Positions 13,514 through 23,912 of a stretch of DNA of 64,000 nucleotides are shown here, one piece after another. This DNA is from Fasciolopsis buskii (lineage: Eukaryota; Platyhelminthes; Trematoda; Plagiorchiida; Fasciolidae). The notes beneath the pieces were generated by a model. That model was not told the DNA's origin, searched no databases, and was given only the letters and a program-made list of their open reading frames with translations. The stretch covers positions 186,001 to 250,000 of the forward strand of contig LUCM01009820.1 of NCBI GenBank assembly GCA_008360955.1, written 5' to 3'. Both the position numbers and the translations under genes were made by a program. Positions within the stretch are counted from its first letter, which is position 1. Each line of letters begins with the position of its first letter.

Positions 13514-14564
13514 GTATGTGTCGGTACTCTTGGGCTGGTGATTTCAAAACTTTGGCAATGCATTAACATTTTGCTCTTGGCACCCATGAATACTAGCCTG
13601 AATAAAATGCTCATCTCTTCTTATTGTTCATAACAAGAGGAAATAAACTGTTGCGGAACTCTGCCAGTAATTTAAGCAAGCCAAACATTTCTGATCTCAA
13701 CGGTGCTTCACTTTCTGTCACAGTTTTTAATGTCTGATGTTAAGGAACGCATGATTCACAATTTTCAGCGCATCACTGACAGGCTTCACGTTGATCCTCC
13801 CCGCCCACTGGAAGCACTGAAACAAAGGTACAACTTGTTTTTTTTCAGTTCCATGCCACTGTGTTTCTGATTGGTGATGATTCGAACGTTTATCGATCAC
13901 TAAAAGTAGACGAAAGAGTGAGGAAGAGTTCGTTAGGGAACTGGCTTTTATGTTTTATATTTGGTATTCCTGCTAAAACGAATCGCTTCTGCTGGAAATT
14001 ACAGAAAAATGCCATTTTCAAGTAGCATCTCATGATTGAGTGAACGGATGCTGGATCTAAGAGCTGTGGTCATACTTGAAACGATGCCTCCCTCTTTGCC
14101 GAAAAATCGGTCAGCCGTAAATAAAGCGAAGATCAGGTTCGTTTCCGCTAGGGCAGTCACGATAAAATTCCTTGGGAAGTTCGACCCTACTCTGAGACTT
14201 ATGGGCACAGAGTAAAAGGAGATGATAAAAAACCGATTATTCTGCTGAATTCTTTCTTCTACAGTTGTACCTTTCAAGTTTCTTTTCCAAACATTCATCA
14301 CTGCACCACTCGAATAGTCGTGAATAGAATGGGAAGTTTAAACACTCCATACTGTGGATCAGTTCGAGTGGAAATTTTGTTACGCTCCTTGCCCTCGACT
14401 TAAAAAATGCCGGACGGGATGGGTGGTTTTTCAGAGTTTGAAACACCGTGGTTATTTCTTTGCAATCTGTAGACAAGAGTCGTCTGATTTGAGAACTATC
14501 TCCAGTTCTTAGTAGTATATCGACAGTGAATCATATCTGGACGTTGTTTTCGTTGTCTGTTTAG
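13514..14564 (+). other. unc-13 intron with exon-like frame
   Basis: 1,051-bp intron. Inside it, 13724-13827 is an open frame flanked by a good acceptor (tctgtcacag) and a GTACAA donor, coding DVKERMIHNFQRITDRLHVD and a proline-rich end. It cannot be spliced in frame between the flanking exons (phase 1 is needed and gives a stop), so it is not annotated as an exon. Confidence 0.7.
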
Positions 14565-14680
14565 AGAAGCGCACCGACAAATCGGCTGTATCCGGGGCAA
14601 TTAGACTGCAGATTTTGATGGAAATCAAAGGTGAAGAACAAACTGCGTCGTATCACGTTCAGTACACCGCTTTGCATGAG
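14565..14680 (+). CDS. unc-13: unc-13 exon d: C2B end and linker to MUN
   Basis: Encodes [37 protein letters not shown] and HE. The [14 protein letters not shown] run is a hallmark of Unc-13 directly after C2B, and the following segment begins the connection to the MUN domain. The acceptor is ctgtttag before 14565, the donor GTAAGC at 14681, ending in phase 0. Usual animal residues at the CLHEN position are here ALHE(N). Confidence 0.96.
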
Positions 14681-15811
14681 GTAAGCACCATATCTGAAAG
14701 GTGATTGGCCGTCACTTTGCTCTTGCTGAGAACGTAATCAACCAGGCTGTGCTTGGATTACTTTAGTTATAACTTGTCGATATCCGAACTTGTAAAGTTC
14801 AGTCCAATATCTTGTCCTAAGTCGACGGGAAATTTCACAGATGCTTTAGTATAATAAAACTTGCCATTGAAAACTTGCCTTAAAAATGCTGTCCACCATA
14901 AGCCGAATGTCGATTTACTAAAACTATTCTCATCCACGCTTTTTTTCTTTTTGCAGCATTCGAAATTAGTCGTGTTCAGTTAGTGCAATGATTAGAATCG
15001 ACGAAAAAATTATATGAAAATGATATAGGTTATCATCGAATCGCTCAGTGGTTGAAACTGAAAAGTGGGACATTCGATTGTGCATCTAGCGGAGGTATAG
15101 TTGCGTTCACCGATGTTAGACAGCAGGTTTGTGCATATCTGTGCTGTCTGGATAGTTCGTCAGCTGTTTCATCCTTGTTAGGAATCATCAGTAGTGCATA
15201 TCCACGGCGCCCGAACTGGGACGCGAACCCGGGACGAAAGAATTTGAGTCGAACGCTTTAGCCATTACGCTACCGGGGAACTCTGAACGGCTTATTGAAC
15301 TTCACCACATGATGATTTTGCACCTATCCGTCACTGATGCTTCATAATGGTGAGCTGAGTGATAATATCACATGGTGAATTATTTCATGAAAACATCCAA
15401 TCTCCTACTGCTAACACATACGAAGGTAAATGAGTACACAGAGGTTCAGTTGTTGTTAAACCAGCTAAGTAGCACTGATATGAAGGGGAAACTAATTGCT
15501 TTTTCAAACTGCCTAGTGATTTAGTTTTAATGCCGTCTTTTTCCGGTTACTCGCTTACGGCGTCTGCCAATTCAAAACAACTGATTTACCTACTTAATGG
15601 CTTGAATCGTTCCCCAGTGTTAATTTATTCAAACCACGGATTTCCGTTTCCCACCGTTCAAAGCGGCGTTTGTAAATCACTTTCGTCTTTTGTTTGGCTT
15701 TAACCTGTTTAGACGCACGTCAACGTCATTAATTACCCCATTAACTAGAACTGATCTTGTTTTATTTCCCATCCTGCCTTTCTTCCCCGATTTCTCACTG
15801 CGCCTCAACAG
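14681..15811 (+). other. unc-13 intron holding a tRNA/hammerhead SINE copy
   Basis: 1,131-bp intron. Its middle part (about 15142-15285) is the minus-strand SINE copy listed separately; the rest shows nothing recognisable. Confidence 0.8.
15142..15285 (-). mobile_element. tRNA-derived SINE with hammerhead-like core, copy 1
   Basis: Read on the minus strand. The head (about 15285-15215) is tRNA-like: A-box like TAGCGTAATGGCTAAAG, a GACTCAAATTC stretch as in tRNA-Leu(CAA) anticodon arms, and a B-box like GGGTTCGCGTCCC. Twenty to forty bases downstream comes ATATGCACTA then CTGATGA, a stem II TCCT-AACA-AGGA, and GAAAC: the hammerhead core order. The 3' strand of stem I is decayed in this copy. 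Design resembles schistosome Sm-alpha elements (pol III promoter plus hammerhead), which is established knowledge; membership in that family is inference. Confidence 0.6.
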
Positions 15812-15886
15812 AACATTTTTTGTTTTCTCTGTGGACTTCATGATCCCGTTTTTCTCCCTGAACCTGCTCCGGCTTCGGCTAAACCG
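15812..15886 (+). CDS. unc-13: unc-13 exon e: MUN start, diverged
   Basis: A 25-codon exon encoding NIFCFLCGLHDPVFLPEP then APASAKP. It follows HE of the previous exon in phase 0 and corresponds to the NLFHYLCEENTGMVKLP stretch of insect Unc-13. The acceptor is cctcaacag before 15812 and the donor GTAAGC at 15887. The first eight residues match well; the proline/alanine-rich tail is diverged, so the call rests on phase, position and the N-[IL]-F-x-[FY]-L-C start. Confidence 0.82.
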
Positions 15887-18800
15887 GTAAGCAAAACATG
15901 ATTTGCGAGTTTAAAACCATGCCACTTACGTTGCACTTTGTCTTTTCAGTGACAGTGGAAAAACAGCCCCCATAGACAAAATATGTTTCCACCACATTGT
16001 TCTTCATTTCAACTATAGGATCTACTTATGTATTAGGTGATCAGTTACGAAGACAGCTCATTAGCCTGAGAATGATTGCCGCGCGGCAGCTGAAGTGTCA
16101 ACCACTCACCATCGGTTGGTAACGAAGTTGCTCCATTAGGTGATAGAATATTTCCGAAAGCTGAACAATCGATGTGCGACTTACATCCGATTCTACGCAG
16201 CTATTGTTGCCATGCTACATTAACGCATCACTCACGCTGAATGATGTTTAATACAATAAGGTGTCTGAAGCCAGATGAAATGGTAGGGGAGAAGCGCAGT
16301 TCGTCAGTTGACTTCCCTCGCAACGACAAAACAACTTTCCCCTGGCGAACAAATTAAAAAAGTGAAAAAATTCACTTGAGTTTCCTTCAGGAGCACTTTG
16401 GTTTCACTATCCGCGATGGAGCCTGGAAACCACGTAGTCCTTCAAATTTTGTTCATTGGTACAGACGGTTCCCTTGGAAAGCGACTTGCAGGAGTTACTT
16501 AATGATTAGCCTAAGTTAGTTTTCGTATGCCGTGAAAGTAGTGGCCTCAAAAAACTACGCAATCATTTTCTTGATCTGCAGTACTATATCAAGACCGTGA
16601 TGGCGCGGTGGCCATGACATATGTTCAATATAGAAAACTTTGTTTCACTGATCCCGGCCCAAGATAGAAATCGCAGAACGTGAAAAACATGGTCAATCAC
16701 CCAGCACTTGTAAAATCTGGTTATTCGCGCCATTTCTGATTTCCGCTTTCGGTAGGATGATATATGGAACCCTTAAATAAAATAGACGAACGAATTTTGC
16801 ATCAAGACTGCAGCCAGTTTGCTGTGAATTGTCGTCCGCTGCTTGCTGTAGCTAGAGTGAATTAGAGACGCTTTGCATTTGTAAGGTAAAAGACAAATCA
16901 ATACGACTAGTGCGTAGGTTCCGCTGTGTTCAGCTTGAATGATTTGAAATTATATGTGCCCCACCATGCGAAAGTAAAGCACCATTCTTTGGTTCACGAA
17001 ACCAAAAGGTAAGCACAGGATTATGTGCATACTGTCTCTACTGACGCAACGAGTTTTCCGCGTACAAGTAAAATTTTCGCACAGCGGACCAGCAAGCTAG
17101 AAATGAACGGGCACGTTCACGGAAGTTTATAAAAGCAGCAGTGGAATCACTACCCAAAAATCAATCTCTATTTTCGTAGATCGTTTACATCTGCATTGTT
17201 TCCATCTTCTCTATTCGCCTTCCCGTAATCTGACCGTAAGCAACCTAGCAAACGGAGTCTGTCGATGGCCATGCAAAGCTTGCTGGTAATATGCAGATTT
17301 AATGAATTTGCAAAACTAGCAATTTGAGCTAATGGATCAGTTAGGCAACAGAAGGATGTCAGGGAGTTAATGTTACTTCTAGTTTGCCCGAAAACAGACG
17401 CACTTATTCTGTCAATTATTGTCTGGTGTAAGGTTCACCTTAGAGGCGAGTGTACGACAGAACAGACCAAGAGAGGTCACAACTAGCTTCTGAGTACAAA
17501 ATATAGGATTATTAAGACGGTGGGGACGGCTTCCGCTGTGGTCAGCACAAAACAACTTACCAACTTCAGTTGCTCAGTTGGCTGAAATCTCACTGGAAAT
17601 ACCAAATATATATATGCATATACCCAACTGCAATCACCGATCTAACAGTACGTAAACTATGAACGTTAAACTGAGGATACAATGGGTGTGATATAATAAG
17701 CATCGATATGATCAGTGTACTGTTTATATTTACCAGAGTCCAACGTTCAGTATGCTTGTAAAAAGCAAATAATATGACTGCTTGCTCAAACGCTTGCTTA
17801 ATTCGATGGGCTGAGGGTTGTACCCAATTGTTCGTGCATTTGTGTGCGACTCAATGTAATGCGGTACTTACTCGGTTGCTGAGTCAATGGGATAAAAAAT
17901 TGAGCGCAGGAAATACTCTGGACGGTGAAATTTACTTTTTGGGCGAGCTGTTTCGAGAGAAGATTTACTCAAATTGCTTCATTAATATAATAATGGGATA
18001 CCTTTAAAAGTGAACTTAGAAACCAACAGCATTTAAGAATTCAGTCTGCACTACTTCATCTGGTAAAGGGTATATCCCAGGAGACTACCCGTTGTTGTCT
18101 ATGAGGTTTTAGGCGCTAAACCTTAAGTCATGTTTACAATAAAGCCGTTTTTGCACTAACACCCAAAAGAACTGGCTTGGTTCTTTGGGCCCATTCTGTG
18201 TATATTCATTTAATTGTACCGGCGAATCACATGCATTAGCTGAAAGACCAGGAGTCTGTCGGATTGGGTTCGTGAACATCTGGCTTGGCTAAATACTAAG
18301 GTGGGCAAAACCATTGCGGGCGCTATGTCCCTAACTGGTTGACTCTAATCGCTCGGTCAGTATCACTGAAGCGGCCAGGCCAACTTACAAGATTCACATT
18401 GGGCTATCAGTGCTGGTGAAGTATCAGATCCTTACTACAACGGAGACTGTAAGCATTTGTTTGTACAATCCCCCGTTAAGCATTCAAAAGCATTCCATGC
18501 AAACACCACAACTGAGCTGGGCCATTCGTCGCGAGCGAAACCCGCCCTAATGAGTCACAGATACGAGCCGAGCCTGCGAAGGGCGTTCCTGTCATGTNNN
18601 NNNNNNNNNNNNNNNNNNNNNNNNNNNNNNNNNNNNNNNNNNNNNNNNNNNNNNNNNNNNNNNNNNNNNNNNNNNNNNNNNNNNNNNNNNNNNNNNNNNN
18701 NNNNNNNNNNNNNNNNNNNNNNNNNNNNNNNNNNNNNNNNNNNNNNNNNNNNNNNNNNNNNNNNNNNNNNNNNNNNNNNNNNNNNNNNNNNNNNNNNNNN

Positions 18801-20826
18801 NNNNNNNNNNNNNNNNNNNNNNNNNNNNNNNNNNNNNNNNNNNNNNNNNNNNNNNNNNNNNNNNNNNNNNNNNNNNNNNNNNNNNNNNNNNNNNNNNNNN
18901 NNNNNNNNNNNNNNNNNNNNNNNNNNNNNNNNNNNNNNNNNNNNNNNNNNNNNNNNNNNNNNNNNNNNNNNNNNNNNNNNNNNNNNNNNNNNNNNNNNNN
19001 NNNNNNNNNNNNNNNNNNNNNNNNNNNNNNNNNNNNNNNNNNNNNNNNNNNNNNNNNNNNNNNNNNNNNNNNNNNNNNNNNNNNNNNNNNNNNNNNNNNN
19101 NNNNNNNNNNNNNNNNNNNNNNNNNNNNNNNNNNNNNNNNNNNNNNNNNNNNNNNNNNNNNNNNNNNNNNNNNNNNNNNNNNNNNNNNNNNNNNNNNNNN
19201 NNNNNNNNNNNNNNNNNNNNNNNNNNNNNNNNNNNNNNNNNNNNNNNNNNNNNNNNNNNNNNNNNNNNNNNNNNNNNNNNNNNNNNNNNNNNNNNNNNNN
19301 NNNNNNNNNNNNNNNNNNNNNNNNNNNNNNNNNNNNNNNNNNNNNNNNNNNNNNNNNNNNNNNNNNNNNNNNNNNNNNNNNNNNNNNNNNNNNNNNNNNN
19401 NNNNNNNNNNNNNNNNNNNNNNNTCTAGAAATAAGATTTTTATCGATTTGACATCTTCCTACCGTCCAAAAGCATATTATTGTTCACAACCATGGATTGA
19501 AGTTTGATGACAACATATATTAGCTGAAGAATGGTGTAGAAAGGTACCTCTCCTAGGGTTTGCGCTTGCAGACATTTTCCTGCCGACGACTCAGAAGAAC
19601 ATATCAACATAAATAACCGGTAACATGTCGTTATTGTGGAATATATGCGAAACTTCAATCGTGGCTAATTTTCTTAACAGGGGTCAAGCGAGAACTACTT
19701 CAGGGGTCCAATAAATCACACATGAACCTAGGGTTTATTCTGGGACTGGAACATAACAGCTCACTTTCATTTCTTATTACTTTGATGCATTGGGGAACGG
19801 AACAGCTTCTGGAAGGATGTATTTGTCAAAAACCAATTAGATGGGACAAGCAAACAGGGTGTTTGAATCGAACGAATAATCAAAACTCACAATATGACCG
19901 ATATTCGGCTTTGTATTTTGCTGATAGGAATGAACGTTGCAGACAGGAACATCACGAAACTGTCTGTGTACTCCACTGACCACACGTAGTTTACTGAAAA
20001 GGGATGTTTGCTTTTCTCTTATTCTTGAACATAGTTCTGGAATCTTCAATTTCGGGGAAAGTAAGGTCGCAGAGTTTAACCGCAAAATATGACGATATGT
20101 CACACTGGATATTTATTTGTTCATTTATCTTCAGGTATGGGAGATGTGACAGCATTTCCCGTAGGCATAGCGTATATCTTACGGATGAAGATTCATAATA
20201 ACTGGTTTAAAAAAGTCAGTCTTTACCAGTCTTTGTGCAAAAAATAATTTGGCGCCTTCGTCGGTGGGCCCAAAAGCAAGATGACAAAAACAATTTCTCC
20301 TCCGTAAAGTACGCCCTCTATGAAAGGAAAATCTTTGGGCTGAAAAATATCAATTTGCTTCCTGACGTTTCAGAATCGGCACGTTGCGAATCAGTAGTGC
20401 ATAGGTGCAGTTAGTGACACAATGAGAACCTTGAAAAGAATGGCACCATTTAGCATTACGGAGTGGGCTCGAAACGATACACAAGTCGTCAGTCATCTTG
20501 AACGGTTCTCGGTCACAGTTGCTGACGGTTAGCTATCGATGAGATGTCCATGTGACATCTGTCAAACGAACCAGTTCGAAAGCAAGCACTTGTTGTCACC
20601 TGAGCACGTTGGTTGAATTCAATTGATCCTGTTAATTAAAGAATGCCTCTGATAGTCATTAATTAGTGCTGGGAAAACTGTCATCGTTTGTTCTAATGCT
20701 ATTGGTTCATTCGAACCATACCTCAGTGGGACAGATCATTTCCGGTTTTGTAATCATTCATCCATCGCCTTTCATTTTCACACCCATCCCTACCTCAACC
20801 AAAATGTGGACACTTTATCCGAACAG
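15887..20826 (+). other. unc-13 intron(s), contains gap and probably one unseen exon
   Basis: The protein lacks about 34 residues between the exons at 15812 and 20827, so at least one exon of around 100 nt (phase 0 in, two bases out) should lie here. I did not find it in the visible sequence; the 826-base gap is the likely place. Nothing else recognisable except a short TA-rich run near 17610 and a weak hammerhead-like trace near 20350-20415 on the minus strand. Confidence 0.7.
18598..19423. other. Assembly gap (826 N)
   Basis: A run of N from 18598 to 19423. It falls inside the intron interval in which one unc-13 exon is expected but not seen (the region equal to GDDAW..YFDE..EEIVDEF..RYG..NIYQAMT in other animals). 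Open frames reported across the gap are made only of unknown residues. Confidence 0.99.
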
Positions 20827-20977
20827 CCATTTTGCATGCCTTACAACCAAATACAACTGTCCTTCAGTGCCTGCTGTACTGTCTGTCCTGTTGGCCAACA
20901 TCAACGCGTTTTACGCCCACACTACCTCCACAAACAGTCAAACTGCGAGCGAACGTTTTAGTGCAAGCAATTTCGGG
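20827..20977 (+). CDS. unc-13: unc-13 exon f: MUN domain
   Basis: Encodes [18 protein letters not shown], then [18 protein letters not shown] and [11 protein letters not shown]. This is the very conserved [33 protein letters not shown] block of the MUN domain. The start is set at the AG of ccgaacag because the single base C would complete the Thr codon of the expected upstream AMT; the pyrimidine tract is weak. An open frame continues upstream of this AG without resemblance to the family. The donor is GTACGT at 20978, phase 0. Confidence 0.94.
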
Positions 20978-21825
20978 GTACGTTTCCCTCGTCAAATGTC
21001 ACCGTATGAGTTTATTCATTAAATCTAAAGATTTCAGTGCACCACAAGCTTCGGAATGCTCGGATGAATTTTCTTATGGGGCTATCAGACGCATACTGTT
21101 TGTATCAGCTTATATTGTTCATAATTCTGTCTGGGAAAATTGGTAATTTTCGCATTCACTTCTAAATTTACATGACCGATTAACCGTGGAGTGAATTTCC
21201 CGAAGTAGCTGCGCAACCGTTTCATCTCGTTTTTGGAGGGTTGTCCTCATTATGCATTTGAAATAATGCACGTGGACCAGTCCCCTAGGGATGATGGCTG
21301 CGAACGAGAAGCCCATTCACAAAAAACAAAAATGGGGATGATAAGTCTTTTAGTATTTCTGTGGAATTTGCACCCTTCAAAGTTAACCATGATTGATTGA
21401 CGGTTGAACCTGTGGCCCAAGACTGTTTAGTTCAAGTAGGGGCTCTATTCCTGATTGCCGCTTGGTGGTAAGTATTGAGTTTGTTCTGTTGACATTAAGA
21501 TTTGCTCGCAGCAGCATATACTTGCTTTTCGGTATGTACTGGGAATAATTTAGCGTAAAATTTCCAAAGGCTTTCTTTACAGAATTCATCTTTCGAATAA
21601 GTTGATTGTTTTGGGTAAGAGCCAATATCCATGAAAAATCACTAACAGACAGGTCCCGTTGTAGCACGCACTGGGACAGCGAACATCGACCTGGAAAATA
21701 AGGAAACAAAAACAGAAATCTGAGCCGCTGTCTCATAAGTGCATCATTCAGCATCAATACTGACACAAAAATCAATATGGTGTCCACAGAACAAGTTACA
21801 CCGTCTTCTGTGGTATTGAGAACTA

Positions 21826-21957
21826 ACCCAGCTAGCCTAACGGCTAAGCTGTTTGACTAATTATCATTTATCCATGGTTTGCCTCCCAATCCGGGTGCGG
21901 TGAAAATGCGTTGCTGCTGATCCCTAACTAGAATGAAGTAGCCGCACAGTGCTGTCG
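21826..21957 (+). mobile_element. tRNA-derived SINE with hammerhead-like core, copy 2
   Basis: Head with an A-box like TAGCCTAACGGCTAAGC and a degraded B-box region (TCCGGGTGCGGTG). Hammerhead part: stem I 5' strand GCGTTG (21908-21913), core CTGCTGA (21914-21920, C at the N6-equivalent A position), a decayed stem II TCCCTAACTAGAA, GAAG (21935-21938) in place of GAAA, and stem I 3' strand CAGTGC (21947-21952). GCGTTG/CAGTGC pair over six positions with two wobbles. Core changes suggest it is inactive. Confidence 0.55.
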
Positions 21958-22063
21958 AATTTTACTAGTGATGGGTTGACAGTTAGTGGAACCATAACAA
22001 ATGCATACTTGAACAAATTAGTGCAGCAATCTGTGTGGTTAGTAACTTCCATGTGCACCTCTG

Positions 22064-22255
22064 ATGAACTCCATGGCCGTATCTAGATTGTTGAGCACGC
22101 CCTTCCTTTTCCTTTCACGGATTTACTTTCAAAGTATCGAATACCCCGGACATCAAGCCTTCCGTCGCATTTTTAGCTGTGCACATTGGTCTGCTTTCTA
22201 TCAAAGATACCTGAATGATATTATCATATTAAGCCAAACTAAGTGTTACCAGACA
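22064..22255 (+). pseudogene. Possible LINE reverse transcriptase trace
   Basis: An open frame of 64 codons contains TPFLFLSRIYF and, 36 residues later, RYLNDIIILSQTK. These echo the SPFLFNxxID and EYADDIVLLSE blocks of RTE-like reverse transcriptases at about the right spacing. YLND would be a damaged YADD. Nothing between or after supports it, so the call is weak. Confidence 0.2.
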
Positions 22256-22570
22256 TAGTTTTCAATTTCTAGTTATAGTGTTTAGCCAGATACGCAGCAT
22301 CCAGTTGATATTAGATAGTATCCCAATTTTCCGATTTGTGAACAATAACAGCCCAAAAGATTACAGTAATACCCCATTTTCTTCCCTACATCGAAAATGC
22401 AGTGAAATGAGTTTTACTAATCACAGTTTGGCGTTAGGTTGTGCACTTTCCGTGAATGAGCGTAGCAAGAGGTGGACGATAGCCCTTTAACTCATCAACT
22501 TTAGTGTATTGGGTTTTATAATGACCTTCGTAAATCACCAACGTTCTCTCCGTTTGTTATCCTCGTACAG

Positions 22571-22639
22571 CGCGAAAAATTTATCAAATTGTTGGATAGC
22601 CTGTACATCGCCATCCGTATTGAATTGTCCAAGTATCGA
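22571..22639 (+). CDS. unc-13: unc-13 exon g: MUN domain
   Basis: A 23-codon exon encoding REKFIKLLDSLYIAIRIE and LSKYR, equal to [23 protein letters not shown] of other animals. The acceptor is cctcgtacag before 22571 and the donor GTGAGT at 22640. It joins SNFG of the previous exon and the PAS(N)PERL exon in phase 0 on both sides. An open frame on the other strand across this interval is a shadow. Confidence 0.95.
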
Positions 22640-23729
22640 GTGAGTCGTGCTAACTTATCTGTTTTATACTCAGAAACTAATAACAAATAGGACACCCTGT
22701 TTAGAGTGTCCACTTTACCTATCCAACGGTTAGCTAGAATATTGCAGTTGGTTTCTATGTCAAGCTTCCGGTCACTTCCAACGGTTTGGGGCAAAGTCCC
22801 ACAGTCATCGAGATCTGCGCACATTGCTAAATGCTTTTTCCCACACATTCATTGTGATTGAAGAGTGAGAAGTGGAGTTTTTCCAGGGTTTGTTTGAGAG
22901 TTAATTTTATATTCCTCGTTCATGTACTTAGCGTGCGTATCATTTATTTTTCACTTTCTCAAGCATTCATTTATTATTCTGTGTCGCATGACTTCCCACT
23001 GCATAACTGCAACAGTCAATCGCTGAAGGTTTTTACCTCACCTGAAAATCGTCTGTCCGAAAGCCGCACCCATTCAAAGAGTAAATTGTTGGCATTCTGA
23101 TTGATTAAAGTATCTCACTTGTTTCCACTCAGGGTAATAATGGCCAATGACTGGGTTTGTGAAAGCAACTGAACAAAGTATGCATCGGATTCAATCAGGC
23201 ATGATAATACTCAACGTTGGCTACCGTGCTCCTAATAAGGTACTGACTCTGGAAGGCAGAGTATTCACGTCAATTAAGACAGCACTTTGGGAAAATAATG
23301 GTTCTCGACCCGACGTACTCAACGTTATATCACCGGGCTGTTCAGGGAGAGAAAATCTTGTCTGATAACAGATACTAACTGTAAGTACCCATAGATAGTT
23401 GGCGTCTTACTTGATACTAATCTGACCGCAAGGGTTGAACACTTGGGTTAAACCTTTCTGATCGGTTTACTGTATTCAGCGTTCAAAATGTGAGGATTTT
23501 GGGAGACGTTTTGTCGCGCTTTCCAAGCTCGGGTGCTTCTTGTATAAACCTGACTGCGTAGCTCAGATCCAAAGTGCAACATCAACTGCCAGTACTTCGC
23601 ATAAGAGGATGGCAGTGACATTCGATAAACAACCTAAATATTGGTTTTATTCACTTAATTTTTGACCTGATTCATGCATGAATGTAGTGAAAGTGACACC
23701 TGCCATAACCACTCGGACCCACTACAGTG

Positions 23730-23741
23730 GAGGGGGGGGGG
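23730..23741. repeat. Poly-G tract
   Basis: Ten or more consecutive G inside a G-rich run. Likely hard to sequence; length uncertain. Confidence 0.85.
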
Positions 23742-23849
23742 ACGAAACATGGGTTGGATTGGAACCCCAGAAGGTCTCATTAGGTCAGGTATGGTAACGA
23801 TCCCAAAGACAGCGAGATTTTATTCACCATGAAAGTGATCGGACTACCT

Positions 23850-23912
23850 GGAATTCAAACCTCTGACCATTTTGATGGTAGGCGTTAAAACCACTTGACC
23901 ATCACCGGTCTT
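23850..23912 (-). repeat. tRNA-like SINE fragment
   Basis: Minus strand: A-box like TGGTCAAGTGGTTTTAACG followed at tRNA-like spacing by a B-box like AGGTTTGAATTCC. The arms resemble class II (Ser/Leu) tRNA heads. Further on, near 23745-23765, a second B-box-like GGGGTTCCAATCC is seen on the same strand. No intact cloverleaf, so a tRNA-derived repeat rather than a tRNA gene. Confidence 0.45.

Larger units (their letters stand above)
20978..22570 (+). other. unc-13 intron with SINE copy and possible RT trace
   Basis: 1,593-bp intron. It holds the + strand SINE copy at 21826-21957 and directly after it a weak reverse-transcriptase-like frame (22064-22255). A 134-codon minus frame at 21383-21787 has no recognisable content. 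Confidence 0.75.

Noticed and set aside
16391..16518. Acceptor followed by an open frame with DGAWKP, considered as the missing unc-13 exon
   Set aside because: Only DGAWK resembles the expected GDDAWK; the rest does not match YFDE..EEIVDEF, and the end phase is wrong.
18457..19451. Long open frames of 323 and 285 codons
   Set aside because: They consist almost entirely of unknown residues across the assembly gap.
20136..20200. FRYGRCDSI frame after an AG, considered as part of the missing exon
   Set aside because: Only RYG and SI match; no donor with the required two-base AC ending and no IVDEF upstream.
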